Below, piece by piece: positions 5,780 through 12,659 of a DNA stretch of 12,659 nucleotides; position 1 is the first letter of the stretch; every line of letters begins with the position of its first letter. A program made the translations under genes and the position numbers. Origin of the DNA: Bacteroidaceae bacterium. Lineage in GTDB: Bacteria; Bacteroidota; Bacteroidia; Bacteroidales; Bacteroidaceae. Under the pieces are notes generated by a model, which was not told the origin of the DNA, ran no database searches, and worked only from the letters and a program-made list of their open reading frames with translations. The DNA lies in NCBI GenBank assembly GCA_900752815.1, contig CAADWS010000148.1, forward strand, positions 1-12,659, in the 5' to 3' direction.

Positions 5780-6865
5780 TTATCTGAAAATCACAGAATA
5801 AGGAGCCACTCCTGTCTCATAGACGGCCACCGGCTCGCCCGTGAGGGTGTAATGGTGGAGCTTTCCGCGGCTGGTATAGTCGCTCACGCTGTTGTTGCTG
5901 CCGATGAAGATTTCGCCCGTCTGCGGATGCATGTCCATATTGATGGGAGCCACGGGTTGATGCTCGGGAGCGATGAGCGATTCCACGGTCACGGCGCCGG
6001 TGCGGGTATCATACACCTTGTAGCTCTGCTCCATGACGGGAGGATACTGGGCATAGTCGGTCACCACATTGGCGGCATACAGTTCATGCCCGCGGGCGGC
6101 TATCGCCGTGGCCGGACAGAAAACGCTGACGGCACCGGCCGGCGTCACCTTGTATACCTGTTGCGGAACGGTGGCGTAGTCGCCGCGGCACACCACAAAG
6201 AGATTGCCGTCGGCATCGAGCGCCAGCTGACCCGGATTCATGCCCACGCGGCTGTACACCGGATTTTCGGGCGCGTCGACCGCCAGTTTGGCCACGCGGA
6301 ATCCGTCGGCATAGCCGTTGACGTAGTTGTAGCCGTCGGAAATGCTGACGTAGACCGTATCGTCCGAAGCTACCATGTGCTGCGGGTTCGGGCCCACAGC
6401 CACATGAGCCGTCACGGCATAGAAAGTGGTGTCAATGCAGGTCACATAGCCGTCGTTGTTGGAGATGAACACCCGGCCGCCGGCTGCACACACATACTGC
6501 GGAGCGGTAGTGGTGACACTGCCCATGATGGCCAGCGTCGAGCGGTTGAGCACCCACACGAGGTCGGAACCGAACACCGAAACGTAAATCTTGCTGCCGT
6601 AGGCCACGCCGTTCTGCGGCGAATCGCCCAGCGACTGGCCGTTGACGGCGGCAAACACGTCCGAATGATATTTGCCCGAATCCAGGTCGAGCGCATCGAG
6701 CGTACCGCTGATGCCGCTGTACATGCTGCCCTGGTTGACCACCAGCGCCCCTTTGATTTTCTCGGGCGAGGGGGGAGGGGGATAGCCCGGACCGTCGGAC
6801 TCACTACAGCCCACCAGGCCGCACAGGGCGGCAAGGGCCAGCATCGAAGTTGCAAAAATTCTCAT
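5780..6865 (-). CDS. btuG: Surface beta-propeller lipoprotein, BtuG-type corrinoid-binding protein
   Basis: This 361-aa lipoprotein begins MRIFATSMLALAALCGLVGC (lipobox LVGC, C20). After it come acidic residues (SESD), which suit surface export of Bacteroidetes lipoproteins, and a proline-rich linker (PPPPSP). The rest is YncE/DUF5074-like beta-propeller sequence, with repeats such as SKIYVSVFGSDLVWVLNRST, GRVFISNNDGYVTCID, DTVYVSISDG and GNLFVVCRGD. In Bacteroides, BtuG proteins of this type sit on BtuB, bind vitamin B12 with extreme affinity at the cell surface and pass it to the transporter. The assignment here rests on the position directly downstream of btuB behind one cobalamin riboswitch, not on ligand residues I can identify. 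The gap to btuB is 113 bp without a visible promoter, so both are likely one transcript. Confidence 0.8.
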   Translation of the reverse strand: MRIFATSMLALAALCGLVGCSESDGPGYPPPPSPEKIKGALVVNQGSMYSGISGTLDALDLDSGKYHSDVFAAVNGQSLGDSPQNGVAYGSKIYVSVFGSDLVWVLNRSTLAIMGSVTTTAPQYVCAAGGRVFISNNDGYVTCIDTTFYAVTAHVAVGPNPQHMVASDDTVYVSISDGYNYVNGYADGFRVAKLAVDAPENPVYSRVGMNPGQLALDADGNLFVVCRGDYATVPQQVYKVTPAGAVSVFCPATAIAARGHELYAANVVTDYAQYPPVMEQSYKVYDTRTGAVTVESLIAPEHQPVAPINMDMHPQTGEIFIGSNNSVSDYTSRGKLHHYTLTGEPVAVYETGVAPYSVIFR

Positions 6866-6978
6866 GTCTCTTTGTTTTTTTAGATAATAGAATGAATGTT
6901 AGTATAATATATTAGGGTTTAGTTGATGTGTGTCCACACTCTTTCCGGCTCTCCGCCTCGGGCAACTCCGTGCGCCCT

Positions 6979-8991
6979 TCACCAGCGGCAGGCCAGGCTC
7001 AGCCGGTAGGCCCGTCCGGGCATGGGATAACGCCGCACCACCTCATACTGGCGGTTGAACACGTTGGTGAGGTCGGCCCGCGCCTCCAGCCGGACGCCCG
7101 CCCAATGGAAGGTGCGATAAAGCCCGCACCCCACTTCGGCATATCCCGGCAGGCGTGTGGTGGCCGTATGGTCGTTGGTGCTCCAGCGCTCCGACGTTCC
7201 CGTCACACTGACCACGGCGCCCACCCACCGGTTCTCATAGGCCAGCGATGCCGCCCCCGTGTGGCGCGGCATATAGGCCGGCTGCAGCCCGTAGCCCTTC
7301 GAGGTAGGGTCGCTCCGGTCGGCCGCCCGCACATAGGAATAGTTGGCCGCCCAGAGCAGCGCGTGCGCCGGTGCCGGCTCCAGGCGTCCCTCGGCCGTCA
7401 GGTCAAGGCCACCGGCATCCACCCGCCCCATGTTCACCATCTGCCAGACGTAGAGGTTGTAGGGGATGGCCGACAGGCGGTCGGTAATGCGGTTGAAATA
7501 GCCGTCGGCCGTCAGTCGCAGTTGCGGACACCACGCGGCGGGTGCCGCCTCCAGCGTCAGCCCGGCCCCCACCTGCCGCGTCAGCTCGGGCCTCAGCCTG
7601 GTGCTCCCCAGGTGATAATAATAACTCTCCGTGAAGGTGGGCACCCGGAACAGTTCCTTGTAGAAGCCACGCACATAGAGCTGCAGCGGTCTGCCCTGCG
7701 TCCGCTCCACCACCCGCCAGCCCAGGGTGAGGGTGGGCGAGAGGCGTCGGGCGTCCGTCGCCGCCGTGCCTCCTTCCAGCCGGTTCCAGTCGGTATAGGC
7801 CACCGCCCGCGCCGTGGCTTCCAGGCGGCGCAGCGTGTAGCGCAGCGTGAGGCATTGCTGCAACACCTGCCGCTGCGCATGATGGTCCTGCTTCAGGTTG
7901 CTGTTCAGTCCGTTGTGCCCGTAGTCGGCCGCATAGGCCCACTGCCAGTGCTCACCGTGCCAGGCCGCACCGGCCGTGGCATACCATTCGCGCTGCCAGT
8001 AGTTCTGGAAAAGTCCGCCGCCGGGATATTGCGCGTTGCGGTCGGCATAGCGGCTCTCCTGCCAGTTGAACTTGCCCGCCGCCATCAGTTCCCAGCGGCC
8101 CCGCCGCCTGCCCCAGCGCGTCTGCACAAAGGCCGTCTGCTCGTCAAGGCTCTCCGTCCCCTTTTTCGTATAATAGACCACCTGTCCCGGCAGCTGCTGG
8201 GCATTGTTGCGATAGTACACCTTCGACTGCCACAGACCGCCGTCGGCCAGACGGCTCACGACGTCCGCCTCGGCCGTCCACGTCTGCTGGCAACTGTGCT
8301 CGCGGCGCTCCTTCGTTTCCAGCACCCCGTTTTTCAGCACAAAGGGATAGCTGTTGTCCATATAGCGGTAGTCACCGCCCAGCCCCACCGTCGTGCGGCC
8401 GTCCACCGGCAGCGACAGGCGCAGCGCCGGGTTCACCAGTCCGAAGGCCCCCTGCACCACCGAAGCCTCCCCCTGCAGTCCGGCCCCCGGTTGCGGCCGG
8501 AAGGAAAGCAGGTCAAGCGAAACCGCTCCCAGACTTCTCACGGGGCAGAGCAGGTCGAGGCGGTCGGCCACCGCCAGCTGCAGGCCGCGCAGGCGGTCGA
8601 GCGAGAAGCGCGACAGGTCAATCTGTCCCTGCCGCACGTCCGACACCGGCAGCCCGTCATAACTCACCACCGTGTGCGCCGCGCCCAGGCCGCGCACACT
8701 CACCGTCTTCAGCGCCCCCGCCCCTCCATAGTCGCGCAACTGCACACCGGCCAGCCGGCGCAGCGCGCCAGCCATGTCGGTCACCCCCCGGCGCCTCAGC
8801 GTTGCCGTATCCAGCCGCCAGCCGGGCGTGGCCGACGAGAGCGAAGCCACGTCGCGCCGCGCCACGACCGAAACCGAATGCAGCGTGTCGCGATGCAGCA
8901 CATCGGTCTGTGCCAAAGCATTGACCGACAACACACTGCAACCTCCGCAAAAGCACAGGCGCTGGAGAAAACGGGTAAAATATCCTGACAT
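6979..8991 (-). CDS. btuB: TonB-dependent corrinoid (vitamin B12) outer-membrane transporter
   Basis: This 670-aa outer-membrane receptor should import cobalamin with TonB/ExbBD energy. I choose the ATG at 8991 because it gives a signal peptide (MSGYFTRFLQRL, then CSVLSVNALA, cleavage after A27). An in-frame ATG at 9027 would add twelve polar residues in front. The TonB-box region is DTLHSVSVVA (35-44). The plug spans roughly 55-160 with DMAGALRRLAGVQLRDYG, SVRGLG and YDGLPVSD, typical of BtuB-like plugs. It lacks the carboxypeptidase-like N-terminal domain of SusC proteins. The remainder is barrel, ending NVFNRQYEVVRRYPMPGRAY and a terminal aromatic (CRW). The cobalamin riboswitch in its leader and the downstream BtuG-type gene make corrinoids the substrate. 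At 670 aa it is somewhat longer than the E. coli BtuB precursor. Confidence 0.9.
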   Translation of the reverse strand: MSGYFTRFLQRLCFCGGCSVLSVNALAQTDVLHRDTLHSVSVVARRDVASLSSATPGWRLDTATLRRRGVTDMAGALRRLAGVQLRDYGGAGALKTVSVRGLGAAHTVVSYDGLPVSDVRQGQIDLSRFSLDRLRGLQLAVADRLDLLCPVRSLGAVSLDLLSFRPQPGAGLQGEASVVQGAFGLVNPALRLSLPVDGRTTVGLGGDYRYMDNSYPFVLKNGVLETKERREHSCQQTWTAEADVVSRLADGGLWQSKVYYRNNAQQLPGQVVYYTKKGTESLDEQTAFVQTRWGRRRGRWELMAAGKFNWQESRYADRNAQYPGGGLFQNYWQREWYATAGAAWHGEHWQWAYAADYGHNGLNSNLKQDHHAQRQVLQQCLTLRYTLRRLEATARAVAYTDWNRLEGGTAATDARRLSPTLTLGWRVVERTQGRPLQLYVRGFYKELFRVPTFTESYYYHLGSTRLRPELTRQVGAGLTLEAAPAAWCPQLRLTADGYFNRITDRLSAIPYNLYVWQMVNMGRVDAGGLDLTAEGRLEPAPAHALLWAANYSYVRAADRSDPTSKGYGLQPAYMPRHTGAASLAYENRWVGAVVSVTGTSERWSTNDHTATTRLPGYAEVGCGLYRTFHWAGVRLEARADLTNVFNRQYEVVRRYPMPGRAYRLSLACRW

Positions 8992-9147
8992 ATCAGAACG
9001 GGTATCCTGGCCGAATCTTGCCGCCATGCCTGCTGCCGCCGGGCATACGTCCCGGCTTCGGCAATTCCGTCAGGAAAAAAAGATGGATTTCACATTTCCG
9101 GCACCGCCCTTTCCTCGAGGGCTGCATACCACCGGTGGTTCCGCAAC

Positions 9148-9315
9148 TTACGGCAGGTCTTCTGACTCGTCCTTCACCCGAACGCCTTCCCGCGTTCTCT
9201 CCCTTCATCGGGGAGAACACAGTGGCCAGTTCTCTCTGTTCGGGTCCACATGACAAAAAGGACACACAGCAGCGGGACTGTACGGGAGTCGCACCCGTTT
9301 CCCTTTTCACGCGCG
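9148..9315 (-). ncRNA. Cobalamin (AdoCbl/B12) riboswitch controlling btuB-btuG
   Basis: The minus strand carries the conserved cobalamin aptamer blocks in the right order: GGGAAACGGGTGCGACTCCC starting near 9303, then CAGTCCCGCTGCTGTG, GCCACTG at 9226-9220, GGGAAGGC at 9191-9184, and the 3' block GAGTCAGAAGACCTGCC at 9168-9152. It lies about 160 nt upstream of the btuB start. Outer limits are approximate because I could not fold P1. Bound corrinoid should reduce btuB and btuG expression. No stem followed directly by a T-run is visible between aptamer and gene (the seven T at 9081-9075 lack a matching stem), so control of translation is more likely than of termination. Confidence 0.93.
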
Positions 9316-9357
9316 CCCCGCCGTTCCGGCCCGGGCGCCGCGCACCGTAATCGTCCG

Positions 9358-9365
9358 CAAAGTTA
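9358..9365 (-). promoter_or_regulatory. Putative promoter -7 box of the btuB leader
   Basis: The minus strand reads TAACTTTG, a match to TAnnTTTG, about 45 bp upstream of the first conserved aptamer block. That gives a leader of roughly 360 nt. No TTTG -33 element is evident at the usual spacing. Confidence 0.5.
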
Positions 9366-9605
9366 CAGTTTTTTGCAGAAAATCCCGCCATCCCGCCCCG
9401 GAATCTTCCTTCTCCACGCAAAGAGCCCCCGCCACAGCAGTGTGCCGATGCCCTCTCCGACGGCCGGCAAACGCCAGACGCAATGAAACAGCGCCCCACC
9501 ATCCGTCCGCCCCGACAACGGGAGAGGGGAGACGGGAAAGCGAAAGGCACGCCGCCGTTCCCTGTCAAACTGGCCTCGATTTTCTCACCATGCCTTCCCC
9601 AAAAA
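9366..9605. other. Non-coding spacer between the divergent btuB and receptor control regions
   Basis: The left two thirds is GC-rich, then the composition shifts sharply to AT-rich near 9590. Open frames on both strands look like chance frames: the minus-strand one continues through the riboswitch and has no recognisable motif. I see no gene, terminator or RNA here. Confidence 0.4.
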
Positions 9606-9641
9606 CAATCCTTACTTTAGTTTTTCCAATCCTTACTTTAG
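9606..9641 (+). promoter_or_regulatory. Two direct repeats 21 bp apart, possible regulator operator
   Basis: CAATCCTTACTTTAG occurs at 9606-9620 and again, identical, at 9627-9641. The 21-bp start-to-start distance places both copies on the same DNA face, two turns apart. They lie about 60 bp upstream of the receptor's -7 box. Such paired repeats are typical of activator sites, for example LytTR or OmpR-type regulators. The regulator itself is not in the window. Confidence 0.5.
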
Positions 9642-9699
9642 GAAAAAGCCCTGTTTTTATTCAAATTTCAAACATTTCTTAAATATCCATATATTTTGC

Positions 9700-9707
9700 T
9701 ACATTTG
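9700..9707 (+). promoter_or_regulatory. Putative -7 promoter box of the receptor gene at 9912
   Basis: The plus strand reads TACATTTG, matching TAnnTTTG, with TTTC at 9675-9678 about 21 bp upstream as a weak -33 element. A poor -33 fits a promoter that needs the activator suggested by the repeats at 9606-9641. Transcription from here would leave a leader of about 200 nt. Confidence 0.45.
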
Positions 9708-9911
9708 CATTATTAGATGTTTAATTTGATTAACCTAACTATATTTCCATAACAACGCCTTGTTACCCGATTTATACCTTATAACCAGTCATCCTAACAA
9801 CAAAATATAATCACGGACAACCCTGCTACCCAATACTTAATGATATTCTCGCACTAAAAAGAAGACAAAGTGGCGTCTAATCTTTTTTTTGCATAATTCT
9901 GTTTTATCTGT

Positions 9912-12236
9912 ATGAAAACCTATTGGACCCTTTTGATACTCTGCCTTTGCACCATGGGAAATCTGAAGGCGCAAAGCATTTCCGGAACTGTAGTAGATGA
10001 AGAGAAACAACCACTACCTTATGCCAGCGTCGTTCTGCAAAGTCTCCGGGATTCTGCCTACCTGAGCGGAGTCACCACCCGTTCCAACGGTACATTCCAT
10101 CTGCCGGTAAAAGCCGACTCCACATATCTTCTGCAGATTTCATACATCGGTTATGAAACGGTACGCCTCTCCTGCAAAGCTGAGGATGTAGGCACGATTA
10201 CTTTGAAAAAAGATGCCAGAACACTGGAAGAAGTCAGCATCGTGGCTTCGAGAATCCGACACGATGCCAACGGCTACACCATGCACCTCCGCTCCTCTGA
10301 GCTGGTAAAAGGCAAACAGACCGCAGAAGCACTGGCATTCCTTCCGGGCATAACACAGGAAAACGGAAGTTATAAAATCAACGGGATACCCGTGAGTGAA
10401 ATCTACGTAGACGGTGTGAAACTCCCTTCACCCGAGGAACTGAAAAACCTGCCTGCTGACATGATGGACAAAGTCAAGGTGAACTACCTGGCCGGGAGCC
10501 ATCAGCAGGCATCCATGGCTGGCGGCAGCATCATGATATCCTTGCGCCAGCCTCCCAAAGGAGGATATTACGGCGCGCTGAACGGAGAAGCCACGCTCTG
10601 TCCATCCTACGGCTTCAGCAATGAATCCGCCGGCAGCGTCGTATACTATCGCTATAAGAACCTGAGCATTTATGACAACCTGTCGCTGAATTTCAATCAA
10701 CCGCAAGAAACAGCCCGACAAAGCATCTGGAGCGAGACCGACCAGCTGCGCCATGAAATCGAAGAAGAAACCCGCTACAAGGGACACACCATCAACAACC
10801 GACTGAGCCTTACCCAACAATTGAACGACAGGAATACTATCGGCGGGAGTTATTATCTCTCGACCAACAGAGTCAATATGTCCTCCTTAACGCAGGGTGG
10901 GGACATCAGCAGGATTCAGTCGACAGTGGACAACAAGAGCCACTTCCTGGACCAGGAAGCTACCGTAAAACTTACCTCTCAACTCAACAAGCGCGGAGCA
11001 TCACTGGAAATCACCGGCGACTATTACAACCGTCAGGCAGACGACCGGTCCCAATACGTCTATAGCGACCATACTTCGAGCGCTTCGGAAGACGAGACGT
11101 CGCTGAATATGTACAAATTTTCAACACACCTGACCCTTCCCCGCAGTCAGAAATGGATGTGGAAAAGTGGAGCTTCCGTGCAATATATCCGGTCGGACTA
11201 TACTCCTTCCTTCCACAATGCCCTCAATCATTCCCATACCAGCCAGATAGCTACCCGTACGAGCGGCCTGAGTCCTCTTGCATTCGTCACGGCCATGGGA
11301 CAGGTGGGAAAAATCAGATATAGCGCGGGCGTGAATGTCCAGTTCAACAAAATCCGGTATGAAACCTTGGACGACGACAAAAGATACTCCAATCTCCAGT
11401 GGGGAGTCAACCCTACGGTGCAGATGATGATGCCCTTTGACAGGAAAGGCCGGCATGCCCTTATGCTGAACTATAAGCGGACGCTCGACGACATCCCCTA
11501 TGCCGCCATCTCGTCAACCATCCGATGGAGCGACCCGTACAATTATACAGTAGGCAATCCCGACCTGAAAGCGCCGACAACCGACATGCTCATCGCCGGC
11601 GTATCCTTATTCCAGAACCTGCTGAACCTGACGGCCGCCTATTCCCACTCCAAAGACCTTATCTACTGGGAAACCCGGCAAAGCCCCGAAGCATCAGATA
11701 TTTTCTATACCATCCCTGTCAATCTTCCGGCAGAAAACATGTATGGTTTCGGAGTCGAAACCAACTGGCGGCCATTGAAACCGTGGACCATGAAACTTGC
11801 CGGCCGCCTTGAAATCCATCCGGAAAACATCACTTGGGCAGGCACCTATTATGGAAAGACAAGATTTCGCCAATATTATACGATGTACAACTCCTTCTGC
11901 TGTAAGCGCGGCTGGGGCGGACTGCTGACAATGATGCTTGAACCCACCTTCCGCACCTACGACAGAACCTATCACACGGTTTATAATATAGGAGGCCAGA
12001 TATACAAGAAACTGTGCAAGGACCAATTGCAGTTTACCTTTACGTTCAATGCCATTGGCGACCGTCGCCGATATGACAGGTATGCCAACGGCCATCACAT
12101 CACGTATGATTACACAACGCCGGTACAGCAAATCGGACTGTCATTCACTTGGAAATTCTCAGGAGGAAAGAACGTAAAGGTCAATGCCGTAGAAAACGGC
12201 TCGCAAACTTTCAGAGAAATTAAGGATATCCGATAA
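9912..12236 (+). CDS. Outer-membrane beta-barrel receptor (TonB-receptor-like, PF14905 type)
   Basis: This 774-aa protein has a signal peptide (MKTYWTLLILCLCTMGNLKA, cleavage before Q21). A carboxypeptidase-regulatory-like domain follows at 22-100 (SISGTVVDEEKQPLPYASVV to GTITLKK), then LEEVSIVASR and a plug-like domain at about 125-215 (ALAFLPGI, INGIPVSEIYVDGVKL, GGSIMISLRQ). A long beta-barrel with many aromatic and polar strands fills 216-745. The end, FTWKFSGGKNVKVNAV and a charged tail to REIKDIR, is typical of the outer-membrane beta-barrel family PF14905 in Bacteroidetes, distinct from SusC and without a SusD partner here. Substrate is unknown and no neighbouring gene points to one. 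The start is set by the signal peptide. An AT-rich leader with a long T-run (9883-9890) precedes it. Its codon use is less GC-rich than that of btuB. Confidence 0.85.
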   Translation: MKTYWTLLILCLCTMGNLKAQSISGTVVDEEKQPLPYASVVLQSLRDSAYLSGVTTRSNGTFHLPVKADSTYLLQISYIGYETVRLSCKAEDVGTITLKKDARTLEEVSIVASRIRHDANGYTMHLRSSELVKGKQTAEALAFLPGITQENGSYKINGIPVSEIYVDGVKLPSPEELKNLPADMMDKVKVNYLAGSHQQASMAGGSIMISLRQPPKGGYYGALNGEATLCPSYGFSNESAGSVVYYRYKNLSIYDNLSLNFNQPQETARQSIWSETDQLRHEIEEETRYKGHTINNRLSLTQQLNDRNTIGGSYYLSTNRVNMSSLTQGGDISRIQSTVDNKSHFLDQEATVKLTSQLNKRGASLEITGDYYNRQADDRSQYVYSDHTSSASEDETSLNMYKFSTHLTLPRSQKWMWKSGASVQYIRSDYTPSFHNALNHSHTSQIATRTSGLSPLAFVTAMGQVGKIRYSAGVNVQFNKIRYETLDDDKRYSNLQWGVNPTVQMMMPFDRKGRHALMLNYKRTLDDIPYAAISSTIRWSDPYNYTVGNPDLKAPTTDMLIAGVSLFQNLLNLTAAYSHSKDLIYWETRQSPEASDIFYTIPVNLPAENMYGFGVETNWRPLKPWTMKLAGRLEIHPENITWAGTYYGKTRFRQYYTMYNSFCCKRGWGGLLTMMLEPTFRTYDRTYHTVYNIGGQIYKKLCKDQLQFTFTFNAIGDRRRYDRYANGHHITYDYTTPVQQIGLSFTWKFSGGKNVKVNAVENGSQTFREIKDIR

Positions 12237-12659
12237 TTCTCCATACCGTACTCATTCTCGTCCTCTTCCTATCCGCTACCGCAACAGTGACAGCAGTCAG
12301 ACAACATCACGAACCGCATGAATTTATCACCGGGCGCAGCCCTTTCCACCACGCCCCGGCAACGACTGGAAACTGGCCGGAGGAATGGCTCCAAAAACTG
12401 GCGCGGCATGTCTTTTCCCTTGACCGGGATGATCCCGTTCGGGCAACAAAAAATGGGGATAAAGAAAAAAATCAAACATGTTTGCTCCTTTTGCGCCCGC
12501 CTTTTTCTATATTTGCAAAATATAGGATGCGGCTCGGCTATATCAAAATCCTGGAAACTTCATTTCCGCTTTGCCATCGCGCCCGCCTTTCACTATGTTT
12601 TCATAATATAGGATGCGGCTCGGCTATGTCAAATCCTGGAAACTTCGTTTCCGATTTGC
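12233..12659 (+). CDS. Possible small exported-protein frame lacking an ATG (decayed or non-canonical start)
   Basis: A frame shifted relative to the receptor opens at 12224 and stays open to the window end. If read from the ATA overlapping the receptor stop codon (ATAA at 12233-12236) it gives IILHTVLILVLFLSATATVTAV, which looks like a signal peptide, then a charged, plausible protein (NWPEEWLQKLARHVFSLDRDD). AAGGA at 12222-12226 lies at ribosome-binding distance from that ATA. A single A-to-G change would make the classic ATGA overlap. There is no ATG before 12527, so this is either a start-codon mutant, a rare-start gene, or chance. The frame then runs into the tandem repeats, where it is probably not meaningful. 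I do not recognise a family. Confidence 0.3.
   Translation, partial: MILHTVLILVLFLSATATVTAVRQHHEPHEFITGRSPFHHAPATTGNWPEEWLQKLARHVFSLDRDDPVRATKNGDKEKNQTCLLLLRPPFSIFAKYRMRLGYIKILETSFPLCHRARLSLCFHNIGCGSAMSNPGNFVSDL
12493..12659 (+). repeat. Two tandem 86-bp direct repeats (second cut by window edge)
   Basis: Copy 1 begins at 12493 and copy 2 at 12579, both opening GCGCCCGCCTTT. The most conserved block is ATATAGGATGCGGCTCGGCTAT, followed in both by AATCCTGGAAACTTC and TTTCCG. The GGAAAC...TTTCC segment can form a small hairpin in each copy, with a better stem in copy 2. Differences cluster in the promoter-like part and in one A deletion. Each copy contains an ATG (12527, 12613) opening a short MRLGY frame. 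I cannot tell whether more copies follow. Confidence 0.7.
12508..12515 (+). promoter_or_regulatory. Putative Bacteroidetes -7 box in the first tandem repeat
   Basis: The plus strand reads TATATTTG, matching TAnnTTTG, with TTTG at 12481-12484 (23-bp spacer, slightly long). In copy 2 the corresponding site is TATGTTTT, one base off consensus. The box therefore suggests a promoter reading rightwards out of the window. Confidence 0.45.

Noticed and set aside
5852..6883. A 343-codon open frame opposite the propeller lipoprotein
   Set aside because: Its sequence is dominated by His, Val and Ala, without domains or a plausible start, whereas the minus strand encodes a lipobox and propeller repeats.
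6928..8988. A 686-codon open frame on the plus strand, antisense to btuB
   Set aside because: It is rich in Arg, Pro, His and Gly with no family motif, and lies exactly opposite a gene with a clear signal peptide, plug and barrel. High GC removes stop codons on the opposite strand.
8993..9568. Minus-strand open frame of 191 codons upstream of btuB
   Set aside because: It covers the cobalamin riboswitch, whose conserved blocks explain the sequence, and has no protein-like motifs.
9863..9890. Terminator or attenuator in the receptor leader (AGAC/GTCT stem before a T-run)
   Set aside because: The stem is only four base pairs with an 8-nt loop, too weak to support a terminator call.
12318..12611. 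Plus-strand frame of 97 codons after the receptor (MNLSPGAAL...)
   Set aside because: It is Arg/Gly-rich in its first half and crosses the tandem repeats. The alternative frame starting at the receptor stop codon looks more like a real protein.
12493..12659. CRISPR array as an explanation for the repeats at the right end
   Set aside because: Only two copies are seen, the 86-bp unit is conserved across nearly its whole length with no unique spacers, and no cas gene is nearby.

Overview
The window reads as chromosomal DNA from a member of the order Bacteroidales (Bacteroides, Phocaeicola or a close relative). Several genes are preceded by the Bacteroidetes -7 box TAnnTTTG, leaders are A-rich rather than carrying strong Shine-Dalgarno sites, and the content is typical of the group: SusC-style outer-membrane receptors with a carboxypeptidase-regulatory-like domain, many lipoproteins, and a BtuB/BtuG corrinoid-uptake pair. 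The genus cannot be fixed from the sequence alone.

Left part (1-4754). A sirtuin deacylase gene runs leftwards (152-853). Facing away from it is a rightward operon of four FKBP-type peptidyl-prolyl isomerase paralogues: cytoplasmic (1129-1713), two lipoproteins (1790-2701 and 2785-3693) and one periplasmic (3707-4603). Two TATTTTTG boxes about 45 bp apart (988-995 minus, 1040-1047 plus) look like back-to-back promoters. The operon ends at a strong intrinsic terminator (4700-4754). All four proteins share the FKBP N-terminal dimerisation-type region and a C-terminal FKBP domain. The third has lost catalytic-pocket residues.

Middle (4755-5422). There is no gene between the converging FKBP operon and rpsO. 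The gap holds an element of about 398 bp with 17-bp terminal inverted repeats (16/17 matching) and possible TAA target duplications: a candidate MITE or insertion-sequence remnant. The rpsO terminator lies just beyond its right end.

Right-centre (5423-9365, all minus strand). A cobalamin riboswitch (about 9148-9315) precedes btuB (6979-8991, TonB-dependent corrinoid transporter) and then a seven-bladed beta-propeller lipoprotein of the BtuG type (5780-6865). Together they form a B12-repressed corrinoid capture and import unit. rpsO (ribosomal protein S15) follows on the same strand under its own consensus promoter.

Right end (9366-12659). An AT-rich control region with a 15-bp sequence repeated exactly 21 bp apart precedes a PF14905-type outer-membrane beta-barrel receptor (9912-12236). 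After it comes an open frame with a signal-peptide-like start but no ATG, then two tandem 86-bp repeats, the first carrying a TAnnTTTG promoter box, cut by the window edge. The points that most deserve attention are the degenerate FKBP paralogue, the zinc-less sirtuin, the putative MITE, the 21-bp spaced operator-like repeats and the ATG-less frame after the receptor.
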